Shown here: in pieces, positions 43,599 through 50,943 of the stretch | Numbering within the stretch: the stretch's first letter is position 1 | How the letters are laid out: every line of letters begins with the position of its first letter | Source: Flavobacteriaceae bacterium | Lineage (GTDB): Bacteria; Bacteroidota; Bacteroidia; Flavobacteriales; Flavobacteriaceae | Length of the DNA stretch: 64,000 nt | Assembly: GCA_003443635.1 (NCBI GenBank) | Contig: CP031964.1 | Location: forward strand, 1,458,321 to 1,522,320 | Reading direction: 5' to 3' | Translations under genes and position numbers: made by a program | The notes under the pieces: generated by a model | The model's input: the letters and a program-made list of their open reading frames with translations, nothing else | What the model was told of the DNA's origin: nothing | Database searches by the model: none

Positions 43599-44021
43599 AT
43601 CAAAAACATCACCTAAAACATCTCCCACACCATCAAAAAGACCATCCAATAAATCTAAATCTGCACCCATAAAAAGATCGAGTAATAATAAATCTTCGAG
43701 TGTAGATGATTTACATTTTTTAGATTTTGTTTTGGCTTCTTCTTGCCACTCTTGATACTCTTGTTTAATCTTTGGTTCTATAACTATTAGTTCACGATTA
43801 GATGAATCACTGAGCATTTTATCGTAAACTTTACGTTTTTTATTATTAGATAAGATATCAAACCCTTCAATTAGATCTTCAAATATTTTGCTAGCCTCAG
43901 GAGATGTATTCTTATCAGGATGATATATAGCAATCTGTGTTCTAAATGCTTTTTTTATAGTTTCTAAATCACATTTAGGATCTATAGCTAAAACATCGTA
44001 ATAGTTTTTGATAATGCCCAT
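43590..44021 (-). CDS. DnaJ-domain protein
   Basis: 143 residues. An N-terminal J-domain (about 4-70) has NYYDVLAIDPKCDLETIKKAFRTQIAIYHPDKN with the essential HPD at 34-36, and ILSNNKKRKVYDKML at its end. The second half is short, charged, and ends in an acidic aspartate-rich stretch (LDLFMGADLDLLDGLFDGVGDVLGDVFDLF). There is no zinc finger or C-terminal substrate domain, so it is a J-only co-chaperone (type III) that would stimulate a DnaK ATPase for a special client. It overlaps the LytTR gene end by 9 bases, convergent. Confidence 0.9.
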   Translation of the reverse strand: MGIIKNYYDVLAIDPKCDLETIKKAFRTQIAIYHPDKNTSPEASKIFEDLIEGFDILSNNKKRKVYDKMLSDSSNRELIVIEPKIKQEYQEWQEEAKTKSKKCKSSTLEDLLLLDLFMGADLDLLDGLFDGVGDVLGDVFDLF

Positions 44022-44086
44022 AAATTATAGTTTATAACTGTTAGTAAACTATTCTACGAATATGTTACAATCATGACCAGTCATTA

Positions 44087-44656
44087 TTAAAGCTGCGTTA
44101 TAGTAACATTTCTAAAGCGTATTTCACCATGTTCAAAGGCTTGAAGTGCTATAGTACCTTCAATGAGTTGATCATCTTCAAGTGTTGCGGTTAATATATC
44201 GTTAACCCAAATGTTTAAAACATTGCCTTCACAAATAATTTTATAAGTATTCCATTTATTTAATGTCTCTACCTTTTTTAAAGGTTTAACTCTAGTAACT
44301 ATAGCACCGGTACGATTATCTTGATTTGGATGAAGATCCCAAATATTAATTTCATAACAGTTAGTAGCAGAAATATCGTCAGTGTTACAACGTACAAAAA
44401 CTCCAGAATTAATTGTGTTGTCAGGTTTAAATTCAAGATTGAGTTCGAAATTTTTATAATTTGCTTTTGTCACTACAAAACCACGAGTACTATCAGCAAC
44501 AGCAACAAGTTCGTTATCTTGAAACGACCAAGATGATGTTCCTTTAATTTCCCAATTATTATCTCCTTCGTTAAAAAGTATTTCAACAGTATTGGATTTA
44601 GCGCAAGAAACTATGCTTATAATTAATACAACTATAACAAGTATTTGATTTTTCAT
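44087..44656 (-). CDS. DUF1080 (3-keto-disaccharide hydrolase-like) lipoprotein
   Basis: 189 residues with a lipoprotein signal (ISIVSC, Cys18). The mature part is a jelly-roll like the DUF1080/LamG fold: NNWEIKGTSSWSFQDNELVAVADSTRGFVVTKANYKNFELNLEFKPDNTINSGVFVRC, CYEINIWDLHPNQDNRTGAIV, and LNKWNTYKIICEGNVLNIWVND. DUF1080 proteins bind or hydrolyse sugars; some act on 3-keto-glycosides. There is no sugar gene nearby, so the substrate is open. It lies 11 nt downstream of the DUF1456 gene. Confidence 0.85.
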   Translation of the reverse strand: MKNQILVIVVLIISIVSCAKSNTVEILFNEGDNNWEIKGTSSWSFQDNELVAVADSTRGFVVTKANYKNFELNLEFKPDNTINSGVFVRCNTDDISATNCYEINIWDLHPNQDNRTGAIVTRVKPLKKVETLNKWNTYKIICEGNVLNIWVNDILTATLEDDQLIEGTIALQAFEHGEIRFRNVTITQL

Positions 44657-44667
44657 TTTTAAATGAA

Positions 44668-44925
44668 TTAATTATTTGAGTTTTTTTGTGGTTTCTTTTC
44701 AGGCATTGGGCCTCTTAAGTGGATAATCAACCCATCTAAAAAGTTTCTTAAAATTTGATCACCACATTCCATATATTTTGGATGATTTTCATTTCTAAAA
44801 AAAGCGCCAAGCTCACTTTTACTAATTCTAAAATCTTTTAAAGCACAGATTTTAATGATATCGTCATCTCTAAGTTTGTGAGCAACGCGTAATTTTTTAA
44901 AAATGTCATTATTGTTTAATCCCAT
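44668..44925 (-). CDS. Single-repeat DUF1456 (YehS-like) protein
   Basis: 85 residues from the ATG at 44925. A longer frame from 44985 overlaps the upstream gene and gives an uncharacteristic N-terminus, so the shorter start is chosen. The sequence NNNDIFKKLRVAHKLRDDDIIKICALKDFRISKSELGAFFRNENHPKYMECGDQILRNFLDGL is one DUF1456 unit. E. coli YehS (about 156 aa) has two such units, and this one corresponds best to the second. Function of the family is unknown. The ending RGPMPEKKPQKNSNN is disordered. Confidence 0.8.
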   Translation of the reverse strand: MGLNNNDIFKKLRVAHKLRDDDIIKICALKDFRISKSELGAFFRNENHPKYMECGDQILRNFLDGLIIHLRGPMPEKKPQKNSNN

Positions 44926-44959
44926 TTGGTAAAGGTATGTGTTTTTATAATAAGATGAA

Positions 44960-46132
44960 TTACTCTTCAATTCGATTATCGTCAAAAGCTGAAGGTAAAA
45001 GTTTAGGTATAAATTTTATAAAAATAGGAAGTAATAAAGCACCTCCTGGAAGTAAAAAAATAGCAAGACTTGGTATACTTTTAAAAATATCTAATAATTG
45101 TTCTTGCACTTTTTTTTGCTCTTCTTTGGTAAGATCACGAACGGTAGATTTAGATAAAAGAATCATTAACTCTTTACTATCAATAAGCTCATTATATAAT
45201 CGTTTCCTGTTTCTAGATATTAAAACACGAACCATTTTATTAGAATTATCATAAAAACTCTTTATAATATTTTTAGAACTTAAAAGCGCAATATTGTCCT
45301 TATAAACAGTATAAAAATGATTTACCATTTGTATAGAACGTTTTTGTGTAGTTTTGTCTAATTTTAAATCACTACTTAATTTTTGTAAAAAATGTTGTTC
45401 GTTAATTTCTATTGTTTTATCACTCCAAGTTGCCATACAGGCAATATCTAAAACATATTGCTTTTCTTGATTTGTTTTTAAATACTGTATTGCTTCATTA
45501 TAAGTAATATCAAAATTATCCTGATAACGTAAAGAAGCTTCAAATAATTTAATTAAACTCTCATCGTATTTTGTTCGATTTGTTTTTGAACTTAAAACGT
45601 TTAAAACTATAGTTTCTATAGTAGCTTCTAAGTTTTTAATATAAGTTTTAGAAATCTGTTTTTTATATAAATACTCTTGATAAGCAAGAATATCTACAAA
45701 AAGCAATGCATTAATAACAAAATAGTTGAAGTTTTTTGTGAGAAAATTATCGTCTATCTGTACACGTTTATGTATAATTTTTTCTAACTGCCTACTTGAT
45801 TTCTTTTCATTTAAAATTTCTTGAAAAAACGACTTTTTAGTAGCATTAATTTCAGTATAAAAATCAATGATACTATTAATAAAATCGATATTAGGGGTTA
45901 TACTTTTATGAGTATAGTAAAGTGCTATAAATAAGTTAGTTTTACTTTTTTCTTCATCAGTAAAATCATTTTTTTCTATTAAAGCATGTACAATTTTAAT
46001 ATTATTTCCATAAATAAATCCACAAGACTTTAAAGCATTATAAAACTCAGTTTCGGATAATTTTGATGTAATATCATCTAAAATAATAGATTTTAACAGC
46101 TTTTTTATCCAGCCACTACTCGATGGGTTCAT
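44960..46132 (-). CDS. LETM1-related protein
   Basis: 390 residues. A long helix-rich region makes up most of the protein (about 1-330). Near the C-terminus is the LETM1-like block ELMILLSKSTVRDLTKEEQKKVQEQLLDIFKSIPSLAIFLLPGGALLLPIFIKFIPKLLPSAF, where the single hydrophobic hairpin (about 350-378) is flanked by the conserved KxxxQLxDIxKxxPSLxxFxLPG pattern. Mitochondrial LETM1 acts in cation homeostasis. Flavobacterial relatives are described as LETM1-related biofilm-associated proteins; their activity is unproven. It is the first gene of the minus-strand group with DUF1456 and DUF1080. Confidence 0.82.
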   Translation of the reverse strand: MNPSSSGWIKKLLKSIILDDITSKLSETEFYNALKSCGFIYGNNIKIVHALIEKNDFTDEEKSKTNLFIALYYTHKSITPNIDFINSIIDFYTEINATKKSFFQEILNEKKSSRQLEKIIHKRVQIDDNFLTKNFNYFVINALLFVDILAYQEYLYKKQISKTYIKNLEATIETIVLNVLSSKTNRTKYDESLIKLFEASLRYQDNFDITYNEAIQYLKTNQEKQYVLDIACMATWSDKTIEINEQHFLQKLSSDLKLDKTTQKRSIQMVNHFYTVYKDNIALLSSKNIIKSFYDNSNKMVRVLISRNRKRLYNELIDSKELMILLSKSTVRDLTKEEQKKVQEQLLDIFKSIPSLAIFLLPGGALLLPIFIKFIPKLLPSAFDDNRIEE

Positions 46133-46194
46133 ATAAATATTTATTGACCATGTAAAGGTAATAGATATAGTTTAAACAATTGCGTTTTTTAATA

Positions 46195-46236
46195 TTAACA
46201 AAATTTTAATAAAACCTATTTATTCTTTTTTCCGTA
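46195..46236 (+). promoter_or_regulatory. Candidate ECF promoter P1, DUF4331 operon
   Basis: AAAACC (46211-46216), 16 bases, CGTA (46233-46236), preceded by the AT-rich TTAACAAAATTTTAATA. AAC near -35 and CGT near -10 with a 16-base gap is the classic ECF layout. The expected start is about 35 nt before the ATG at 46278. The same AAAACC-N16-CGTA occurs at P2 and P3. Confidence 0.7.
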
Positions 46237-46277
46237 GGTAAGGCGAGAACTAATTAATTAATATAAAATATCTCATT

Positions 46278-46931
46278 ATGAAAAAGATTAAAGTAGTATT
46301 AGGAATCCTAGTTGTAGCAACTGCAGGTTTCTTTTTGGTGGCAGCCGATCACATTGAGGCGCCCGCAGTAAGTGGTGGAGCTAGCGACATCACAGATTTT
46401 TATGCATTTCAAGGTGCAAATACAGACAATATTGTTTTTGTAGCAAATGTTCAAGGCTTATTAAGTCCGACAGCAACAGCTTCTGCCAGTTTTGATGAAA
46501 ACACTCTTATAGAGTTCAACATTGATACTAATAATGATAATGTTGAAGACTTAGTAATTCAAGCTATTCCAAGAGATGGCGAGATGTTTTTCTTTGGCCC
46601 TTCTGCTCCTGTACAACCAGGGTTAAATAGTACTATTTTAACAGATAGTAATTTACAAGCGAGTGTTGGAATTACGCCTTATAACGAAGATATAATTGTT
46701 GAGAATGTTAATGGTATAAGTTATTTTGCTGGACCCAGAGATGACCCTTTCTTTATGGATTTTTCACAATTTGTAAGTATCGTATCAGGAAATGCAACTG
46801 GGTTTAATAATCCAGGAGTAGATACGTTTGCAGGAACAAATGTTCTTTCTGTAGTGGTTGAGGTACCAAAAACTTTAATAGGAGGTACAGGTACAATTAA
46901 TACTTGGGTAGAATCAAAAGGGATACAATAA
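46278..46931 (+). CDS. DUF4331 protein, N-terminal-half type
   Basis: 217 residues with a signal peptide (about 1-20, ending GFFLVAA). The mature protein opens with the DUF4331 hallmark DHIEAPAVSGGASDITDFYAFQG, then FDENTLIEFNIDTNNDNVEDLVIQAIPRDGEMFFFGP, FAGPRDDPFFMDFSQF and LSVVVEVPKTLIGG. It equals the first half of a full-length DUF4331 protein (about 400-450 residues). The second half is encoded separately 21 nt downstream. DUF4331 proteins are secreted beta-rich proteins of unknown function. Expression is probably driven by the ECF-type promoter P1. Confidence 0.9.
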   Translation: MKKIKVVLGILVVATAGFFLVAADHIEAPAVSGGASDITDFYAFQGANTDNIVFVANVQGLLSPTATASASFDENTLIEFNIDTNNDNVEDLVIQAIPRDGEMFFFGPSAPVQPGLNSTILTDSNLQASVGITPYNEDIIVENVNGISYFAGPRDDPFFMDFSQFVSIVSGNATGFNNPGVDTFAGTNVLSVVVEVPKTLIGGTGTINTWVESKGIQ

Positions 46932-46952
46932 ACATTTTAAAGAAAAAGAATT

Positions 46953-47519
46953 ATGAAACTTAATAATATAAAATTAATAGCTTTAGCTATAGTAGCGTCT
47001 ATTTCAATGTATAACTGTAATAATGATGACGATAATGATGCAATAGATTTGCCTACTGGACCAGACTTTTCAGGAATTTTTGTTCAACAAGATCAAGTGG
47101 CACGCCCAGCAGTAAACACAGTGTTTATATCTTCAGGAAGTAAAGATGCATTTAATGAAACAATACCATCTTTACAAAGTGGAGTATTCCAAAGTATGAT
47201 GCAAGCTAATTTAGAAGCATTGAGTCCTGCATATGGAGCAGAAGGAGATGCAAATGCATTAGGATTAGATGCAGCAACATTTACAGGATTATTATCAACA
47301 GATGTATTAAATGTATCTCTAGATGGTACTACTACATTTTTTGATGGAACAAATGTCCTTACTGGACGTGCTTTAGCTGATGATGTAATTTCAGTAGAAT
47401 TACTTCTAATCTTTGGAGGTGAAGATGGCACAGAAAATCCACAGTTATCTAATGATAATGTAGATGCAAATGACAGACCATTTTTAACATCATTTCCATA
47501 TTTAGCTGCACCGTTTTAA
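46953..47519 (+). CDS. DUF4331 protein, C-terminal-half type, lipoprotein
   Basis: 188 residues with its own lipoprotein signal (SISMYNC, Cys22) and an acidic DDDND stretch after it. The domain starts with DFSGIFVQQDQVARPAVNTVFISSGSKDAFNETIPS and ends GRALADDVISVELLLIFGGEDGT then DANDRPFLTSFPYLAAPF, the normal C-terminal half of DUF4331. The presence of an independent export signal shows that the split is an established two-gene form, not a frameshift. It lies 21 nt after the N-half gene and 82 nt before the TPR lipoprotein gene. Confidence 0.88.
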   Translation: MKLNNIKLIALAIVASISMYNCNNDDDNDAIDLPTGPDFSGIFVQQDQVARPAVNTVFISSGSKDAFNETIPSLQSGVFQSMMQANLEALSPAYGAEGDANALGLDAATFTGLLSTDVLNVSLDGTTTFFDGTNVLTGRALADDVISVELLLIFGGEDGTENPQLSNDNVDANDRPFLTSFPYLAAPF

Positions 47520-47601
47520 TATAATTATTTGCCATAAGAGTATGATTCTTAATACTATGCTTATGCTCTTATGGCTATAAAAAACAAACAAATAAAACAT
47601 T

Positions 47602-48900
47602 ATGACAACTACAAAACAAATATTAAGTTTATTAGTGACATTGGTATTAATTACTAGTTGTAAAAAAACTGAAAATAATAAGGTTTCAAATACTAATGAT
47701 TATGAAGTTTATCTAAATGCAGAATACAATGAAGCATTAGTGTCAACAAAAAAAGAAAGACAATTTTGGATAGATAAATTAAATCAAACACCAAACCAAT
47801 TTCCATATTTATCAAAGATTGCAGCAGCAGAATCTCAGTTATTTCAAATAACAGGAAATATAGATAACCTTATTAGAGCTGAAGAAAATTTAATTAAAGT
47901 TAATGAACTTACTAATTATAACAGTGCATCTAATTTAAGAGCATTGTCTAGAAATTATATTTCTCAACATCGTTTTAAAGAAGCTTTAATTTTATTAAAA
48001 AAAGCCGAAGCAAATGGAGAAAATTTAGAGGGCACTCAAAAAATGCTTTTTGATGTTTATCTTGAGTTAGGAGATGTAAAACTTGCAAAACAGTATTTAG
48101 GGAAGTTTGTTAATCTAAGTGATTTCGATTACTTAATAAGAACATCAAAATGGAATGATCATATAGGCAATTTAGAAGGGGCTATTAAATATATGGAAAA
48201 AGCAGTAAAAAAAGTTGAAGCTGCAAATAATGAAATAACTATGCAATGGGCTTATACTAATCTAGCAGATTTTTATGGGCACGCAGGTAAAATTAAGGAA
48301 TCGTATAATTACTTTTTAAAAGCTTTAGAATTAGATCCAAATGATGCTTATGCAAAAAAAGGAATAGCTTGGATTATATATTCACATGAACGAGATGCAA
48401 ATGAAGCATTACGAATCCTTAATGCAATTACAGAAGATTATTATGCTCCTGATTATGATTTGCTAAAAGCCGAAGTTTCTGAATTCCTGAATAACCATGA
48501 CGAAAAAAGTAAATTTATAAAATCTTATAGATCAGCTGTAACTAATATACAATATGGTGATATGTATAATTCTTATAATGTAAAGCTAAATAATGATAAG
48601 AAAGAAGATATGGAAGTAGCTTTGGCACTTGCCAATCGAGAGATTAATAACAGACCTACTGCTCAATCATATGACTTACTAGCCTGGACTTATTATAATA
48701 AAGGATTATTAAAAGAAGCATTACAAATTGTAGAAACTAACATAAAAGGCAAAACATTTGAACCTGAAGTTGTATATCATATGGCAGAAATTTATAAAGC
48801 AAATGGATATGATGATATGGCTAGCGATTTAAAACCAGAACTCCTTGAAAGTGCTTTTGAATTAGGTCCTTTAGCAGAACAAAAAATTAAATTGCTCTAA
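47602..48900 (+). CDS. TPR-repeat lipoprotein
   Basis: 432 residues with a lipoprotein signal (LVLITSC, about Cys20). Helical TPR units run almost the full length: NLRALSRNYISQHRFKEALILLKKAEANGENLEGTQKMLFDVYLELGDVKLAKQYLGKFV, AYTNLADFYGHAGKIKESYNYFLKALELDPNDAYAKKGIAWIIY, and SYDLLAWTYYNKGLLKEALQIVETNIKGKTFEPEVVYHMAEIYKANGYDDMAS. It would be an envelope scaffold acting with the two DUF4331 proteins encoded ahead of it. It ends about 127 nt before a strong terminator that closes the operon. Confidence 0.85.
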   Translation: MTTTKQILSLLVTLVLITSCKKTENNKVSNTNDYEVYLNAEYNEALVSTKKERQFWIDKLNQTPNQFPYLSKIAAAESQLFQITGNIDNLIRAEENLIKVNELTNYNSASNLRALSRNYISQHRFKEALILLKKAEANGENLEGTQKMLFDVYLELGDVKLAKQYLGKFVNLSDFDYLIRTSKWNDHIGNLEGAIKYMEKAVKKVEAANNEITMQWAYTNLADFYGHAGKIKESYNYFLKALELDPNDAYAKKGIAWIIYSHERDANEALRILNAITEDYYAPDYDLLKAEVSEFLNNHDEKSKFIKSYRSAVTNIQYGDMYNSYNVKLNNDKKEDMEVALALANREINNRPTAQSYDLLAWTYYNKGLLKEALQIVETNIKGKTFEPEVVYHMAEIYKANGYDDMASDLKPELLESAFELGPLAEQKIKLL

Positions 48901-49026
48901 ACATATTTAATTAAATACTATACCATTTTCTGTAAGCTTAGGAATTACTTATAACTTTTAGAAGTTTTAAGAAGTAATTTAAAACTTTAAAAGTGTTGTT
49001 TTTATTGATTATTGATTGATATGTTT

Positions 49027-49062
49027 AAAAACGCTTATTATAAATTAATAAGCGTTTTTTAT
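49027..49062 (+). terminator. Terminator of the DUF4331-TPR operon
   Basis: A 14-base arm (49027-49040) pairs perfectly with 49046-49059 around the loop TAAAT, with a T-run at the end. It separates the operon from the structured region that follows. Confidence 0.85.
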
Positions 49063-49140
49063 GCTACAAAGAGACTCTTTAATTTATATTTATTATAATT
49101 AAAATTGATTGCTTAAATGCTTTTTAATAAATTTTTTCTT

Positions 49141-49190
49141 TAACAAAATTTTAATATAACAATTAAAACCCCCCTGTTTGTATTTCCGTA
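49141..49190 (+). promoter_or_regulatory. Candidate ECF promoter P2, first RNA unit
   Basis: AAAACC (49165-49170), 16 bases, CGTA (49187-49190). The upstream TTTAACAAAATTTTAATA matches the stretch ahead of P1 over 16 identical bases. No protein gene begins within the next 400 nt. Confidence 0.7.
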
Positions 49191-49283
49191 AGTATGTATG
49201 AAAAGAAATAATAATTATTTTTTTTCATAAGTACATTGACATATTAGACAGTAAAACATATTATAATTGCTCTTTAATAATAT

Positions 49284-49316
49284 TATTATTTGGGAAAAAT
49301 AACGCATGAAAAAGAA
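49284..49316 (+). repeat. 33-nt box shared by both RNA units, copy 1
   Basis: Identical over 33 nt to 49804-49836 and similar for another 25 nt beyond. It contains TTTGGGAAAAATAACGCATG, so both copies place an ATGAAAAAG at the same point. Confidence 0.9.
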
Positions 49317-49559
49317 TGTTTACCACAATTATTATTGAGCAAAAATAAAATCGTTTTATAAAATGATAATATTAAAAATGATATAACATTTTTAATATCT
49401 GGAATAAAATAAATTAATAGAACTCTTAGCATCCTCTTTTTAATTGGAAAAATTGCTTTAATGAAAAGAAAATCAAATTTGACGCTGTGAGGGGCTTCAC
49501 TTTTGGCTAAGTCTAAGAGTTCTATATCTTAACATTTTTGTTTTTTGTTAGTTTGTTTG

Positions 49560-49597
49560 AGGCGCTTGTTTTAATCTTTAAAATAGGCGCCTTTATT
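49560..49597 (+). terminator. Terminator of RNA unit 1
   Basis: AGGCGC (49560-49565) pairs with GCGCCT (49587-49592); an inner TTTTAA/TTAAAA pairing (49569-49574/49578-49583) extends it; TTTATTT follows. Confidence 0.75.
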
Positions 49598-49659
49598 TAA
49601 AAAATGAAATTGCCTAATTATTTATAAAGAAATAAATTGAGATTATTAAAAGGAAGAGT

Positions 49660-49707
49660 TAACAAATTTAACACTTTTAAAAAAACCAATTTGTCAGTTT
49701 ATTCGTA
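49660..49707 (+). promoter_or_regulatory. Candidate ECF promoter P3, second RNA unit
   Basis: AAAACC (49682-49687), 16 bases, CGTA (49704-49707), again with TTAACAAATTTAAC upstream. Distance from CGTA to the shared box is 100 nt here and 97 nt in unit 1. Confidence 0.7.
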
Positions 49708-49713
49708 AATATA

Positions 49714-50088
49714 AGAGAAGATTGATTAAATATAATATAAGAATACTATAACAGTATTTTGAAATATTGAGAATAAGATATAGTTAAATGATTAAGAGGA
49801 ATATATTATTTGGGAAAAATAACGCATGAAAAAGAAATCTTTTACCATAATTCCATTGAGCATCTTAACAACACTTCATCCTCAAAAAGATTAATAATTA
49901 AAATATGAGTTGGACTAGGGGAGTAGTTCATCACTAATATAGAAATCTTGAAACGTTCTTTTAATTATAATAGCAATTAATAGTAGGTTATTAATATAAC
50001 CTAAGAATTCTATAAAAGTAAATATTTTGTTTATTTAAAGTTGGTTAGTAAAAAACGCCTAGTTTTATTTTTAAAACAGGCGTTTTTT
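49714..50088 (+). ncRNA. Candidate structured RNA, unit 2
   Basis: Expected transcript from about 49714 (after P3) to the terminator at 50050-50088. Seen in order: a 6-bp hairpin (49742-49747/49753-49758); the 33-nt box (49804-49836) identical to unit 1; and a 12-position closing stem with one mismatch (49938-49949 with 50003-50014). The right arm of that stem (CTAAGAATTCTATA) differs from the unit 1 arm (CTAAGAGTTCTATA) by one base. An inner 7-bp hairpin (49984-50001) follows, then the terminator. The frame after the box would give 22 residues ending QKD. Same architecture as unit 1 but with diverged filler sequence. Confidence 0.5.
49804..49836 (+). repeat. 33-nt box shared by both RNA units, copy 2
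   Basis: Identical to 49284-49316, 520 bases downstream in direct orientation. Confidence 0.9.
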
Positions 50089-50090
50089 CG
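50050..50090. terminator. Terminator of RNA unit 2, usable by the anti-sigma gene too
   Basis: AAAAAACGCCT (50050-50060) pairs with AGGCGTTTTTT (50078-50088), with an inner GTTTTA/TAAAAC stem (50062-50067/50072-50077). Runs of T on both strands make it suitable for both directions. Confidence 0.85.
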
Positions 50091-50121
50091 TTTTCAATAA
50101 TATAGTTTTTGTAATGTAAAT

Positions 50122-50943
50122 CTAAGGTGTCGTCGTACTAACAACTCCTAAAGTATAGAGTTGTTCTAAAGTTGGTGATTCACTACCACCTGCAGGTTCC
50201 AATGTAATACCAAAAGCTTGAGATTCGTTAGCATTTTCTATAGCGAAAATCTTGTTGCTATCTGTTGCAAAATCATCAATAGTACCTAAATTTGTAGGGG
50301 TTAATGGATTTAAAGTTAATGACCAGACTTGATAAACTTTTCCTTCAGGAGGTTCTGGTAAACCTTGAGCATCTAAGTAAATACTATTGTTATCTTTATC
50401 CCAGTATACATTTGCGTATGCTTGAGGAGAAGCAGCTTGACCTCCAAGAGGAACAGATATTACATTACGATCTGTTAATACTTTAACTAATTTTTCAGAA
50501 TCTTCAAGATTAGAATTTGCTATTTCAATTTGTTCTTCTAAGAATGTATTATCAGCTTCGACAACTTTAATTTCGTTTTCAAGCCTTGTATTTTGATTGG
50601 ATATCCAAAATAGTCCAGCAGCTAATAATATTGAGGCAGCCCAGCCTGTATAAGCGGCCCAATTTGTTTTAGGCTTTACAATATTAATTACTTTAGTGTC
50701 ATTATCGTCTTCAGTACCTTTTAGCCCTAGTACTTGTTTAATAGCACTAAATAAGTTTTTAGAACTGGTAGGAGATATCGAAGATGTTAATTTTATAATA
50801 GCAGATTCAATTTTAATAACCTCTTGTAAAACTTCAGGATACTGTAACATTTTAGAATATACATCTTTATTCTCTTTTTCAGAAAGAGAACCCGCAACAT
50901 AAAGTTCCAAAATACCAGATTCTATGTACTCTTTTATATCCAT
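50122..50943 (-). CDS. RskA-type anti-sigma factor
   Basis: 273 residues. A cytoplasmic sigma-binding N-terminus (about 1-90: DIKEYIESGILELYVAGSLSEKENKDVYSKMLQYPEVLQEVIKIE) is followed by one membrane span (about 95-115, WAAYTGWAASILLAAGLFWI), a coiled segment (about 116-155) and an extracytoplasmic RskA domain (about 165-270: GQAASPQAYANVYWDKDNNSIYLDAQGLPEPPEGKVYQVWSL, AFGITLEPAGGSESPTLEQLYTLG). It holds the ECF sigma factor at the membrane until a signal removes it. Its ATG directly follows the sigma stop codon. Confidence 0.92.
   Translation of the reverse strand: MDIKEYIESGILELYVAGSLSEKENKDVYSKMLQYPEVLQEVIKIESAIIKLTSSISPTSSKNLFSAIKQVLGLKGTEDDNDTKVINIVKPKTNWAAYTGWAASILLAAGLFWISNQNTRLENEIKVVEADNTFLEEQIEIANSNLEDSEKLVKVLTDRNVISVPLGGQAASPQAYANVYWDKDNNSIYLDAQGLPEPPEGKVYQVWSLTLNPLTPTNLGTIDDFATDSNKIFAIENANESQAFGITLEPAGGSESPTLEQLYTLGVVSTTTP

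Larger units (their letters stand above)
49197..49597 (+). ncRNA. Candidate structured RNA, unit 1
   Basis: Expected transcript from about 49197 (7 nt after P2) to the terminator at 49560-49597. Seen in order: a 15-bp stem with one G-U pair right at the predicted 5' end (49197-49211/49215-49229); a 33-nt box (49284-49316) identical to 49804-49836; a 12-bp hairpin (49369-49380/49387-49398); a long-range 13-bp stem (49417-49429 with 49513-49525) enclosing 83 nt with a small GGGG-loop hairpin; and the terminator. The only short frame after the box would give 10 residues. Reading it as RNA is inference from structure, duplication and signals. The closing stem and roughly 109-nt folded part recall 6S-type RNAs, but no signature was confirmed. 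Confidence 0.5.

Noticed and set aside
49230..49262. TTGACA and TATAAT hexamers upstream of the 33-nt box in RNA unit 1, resembling an E. coli promoter
   Set aside because: The spacer is 20 bases, the second unit has nothing similar, and Bacteroidota use a different consensus. P2 and P3 fit both units.
49417..49525. Naming unit 1 outright as 6S RNA
   Set aside because: Length and closing stem fit in outline, but I could not confirm the central bubble or any conserved family bases, and unit 2 folds differently inside.
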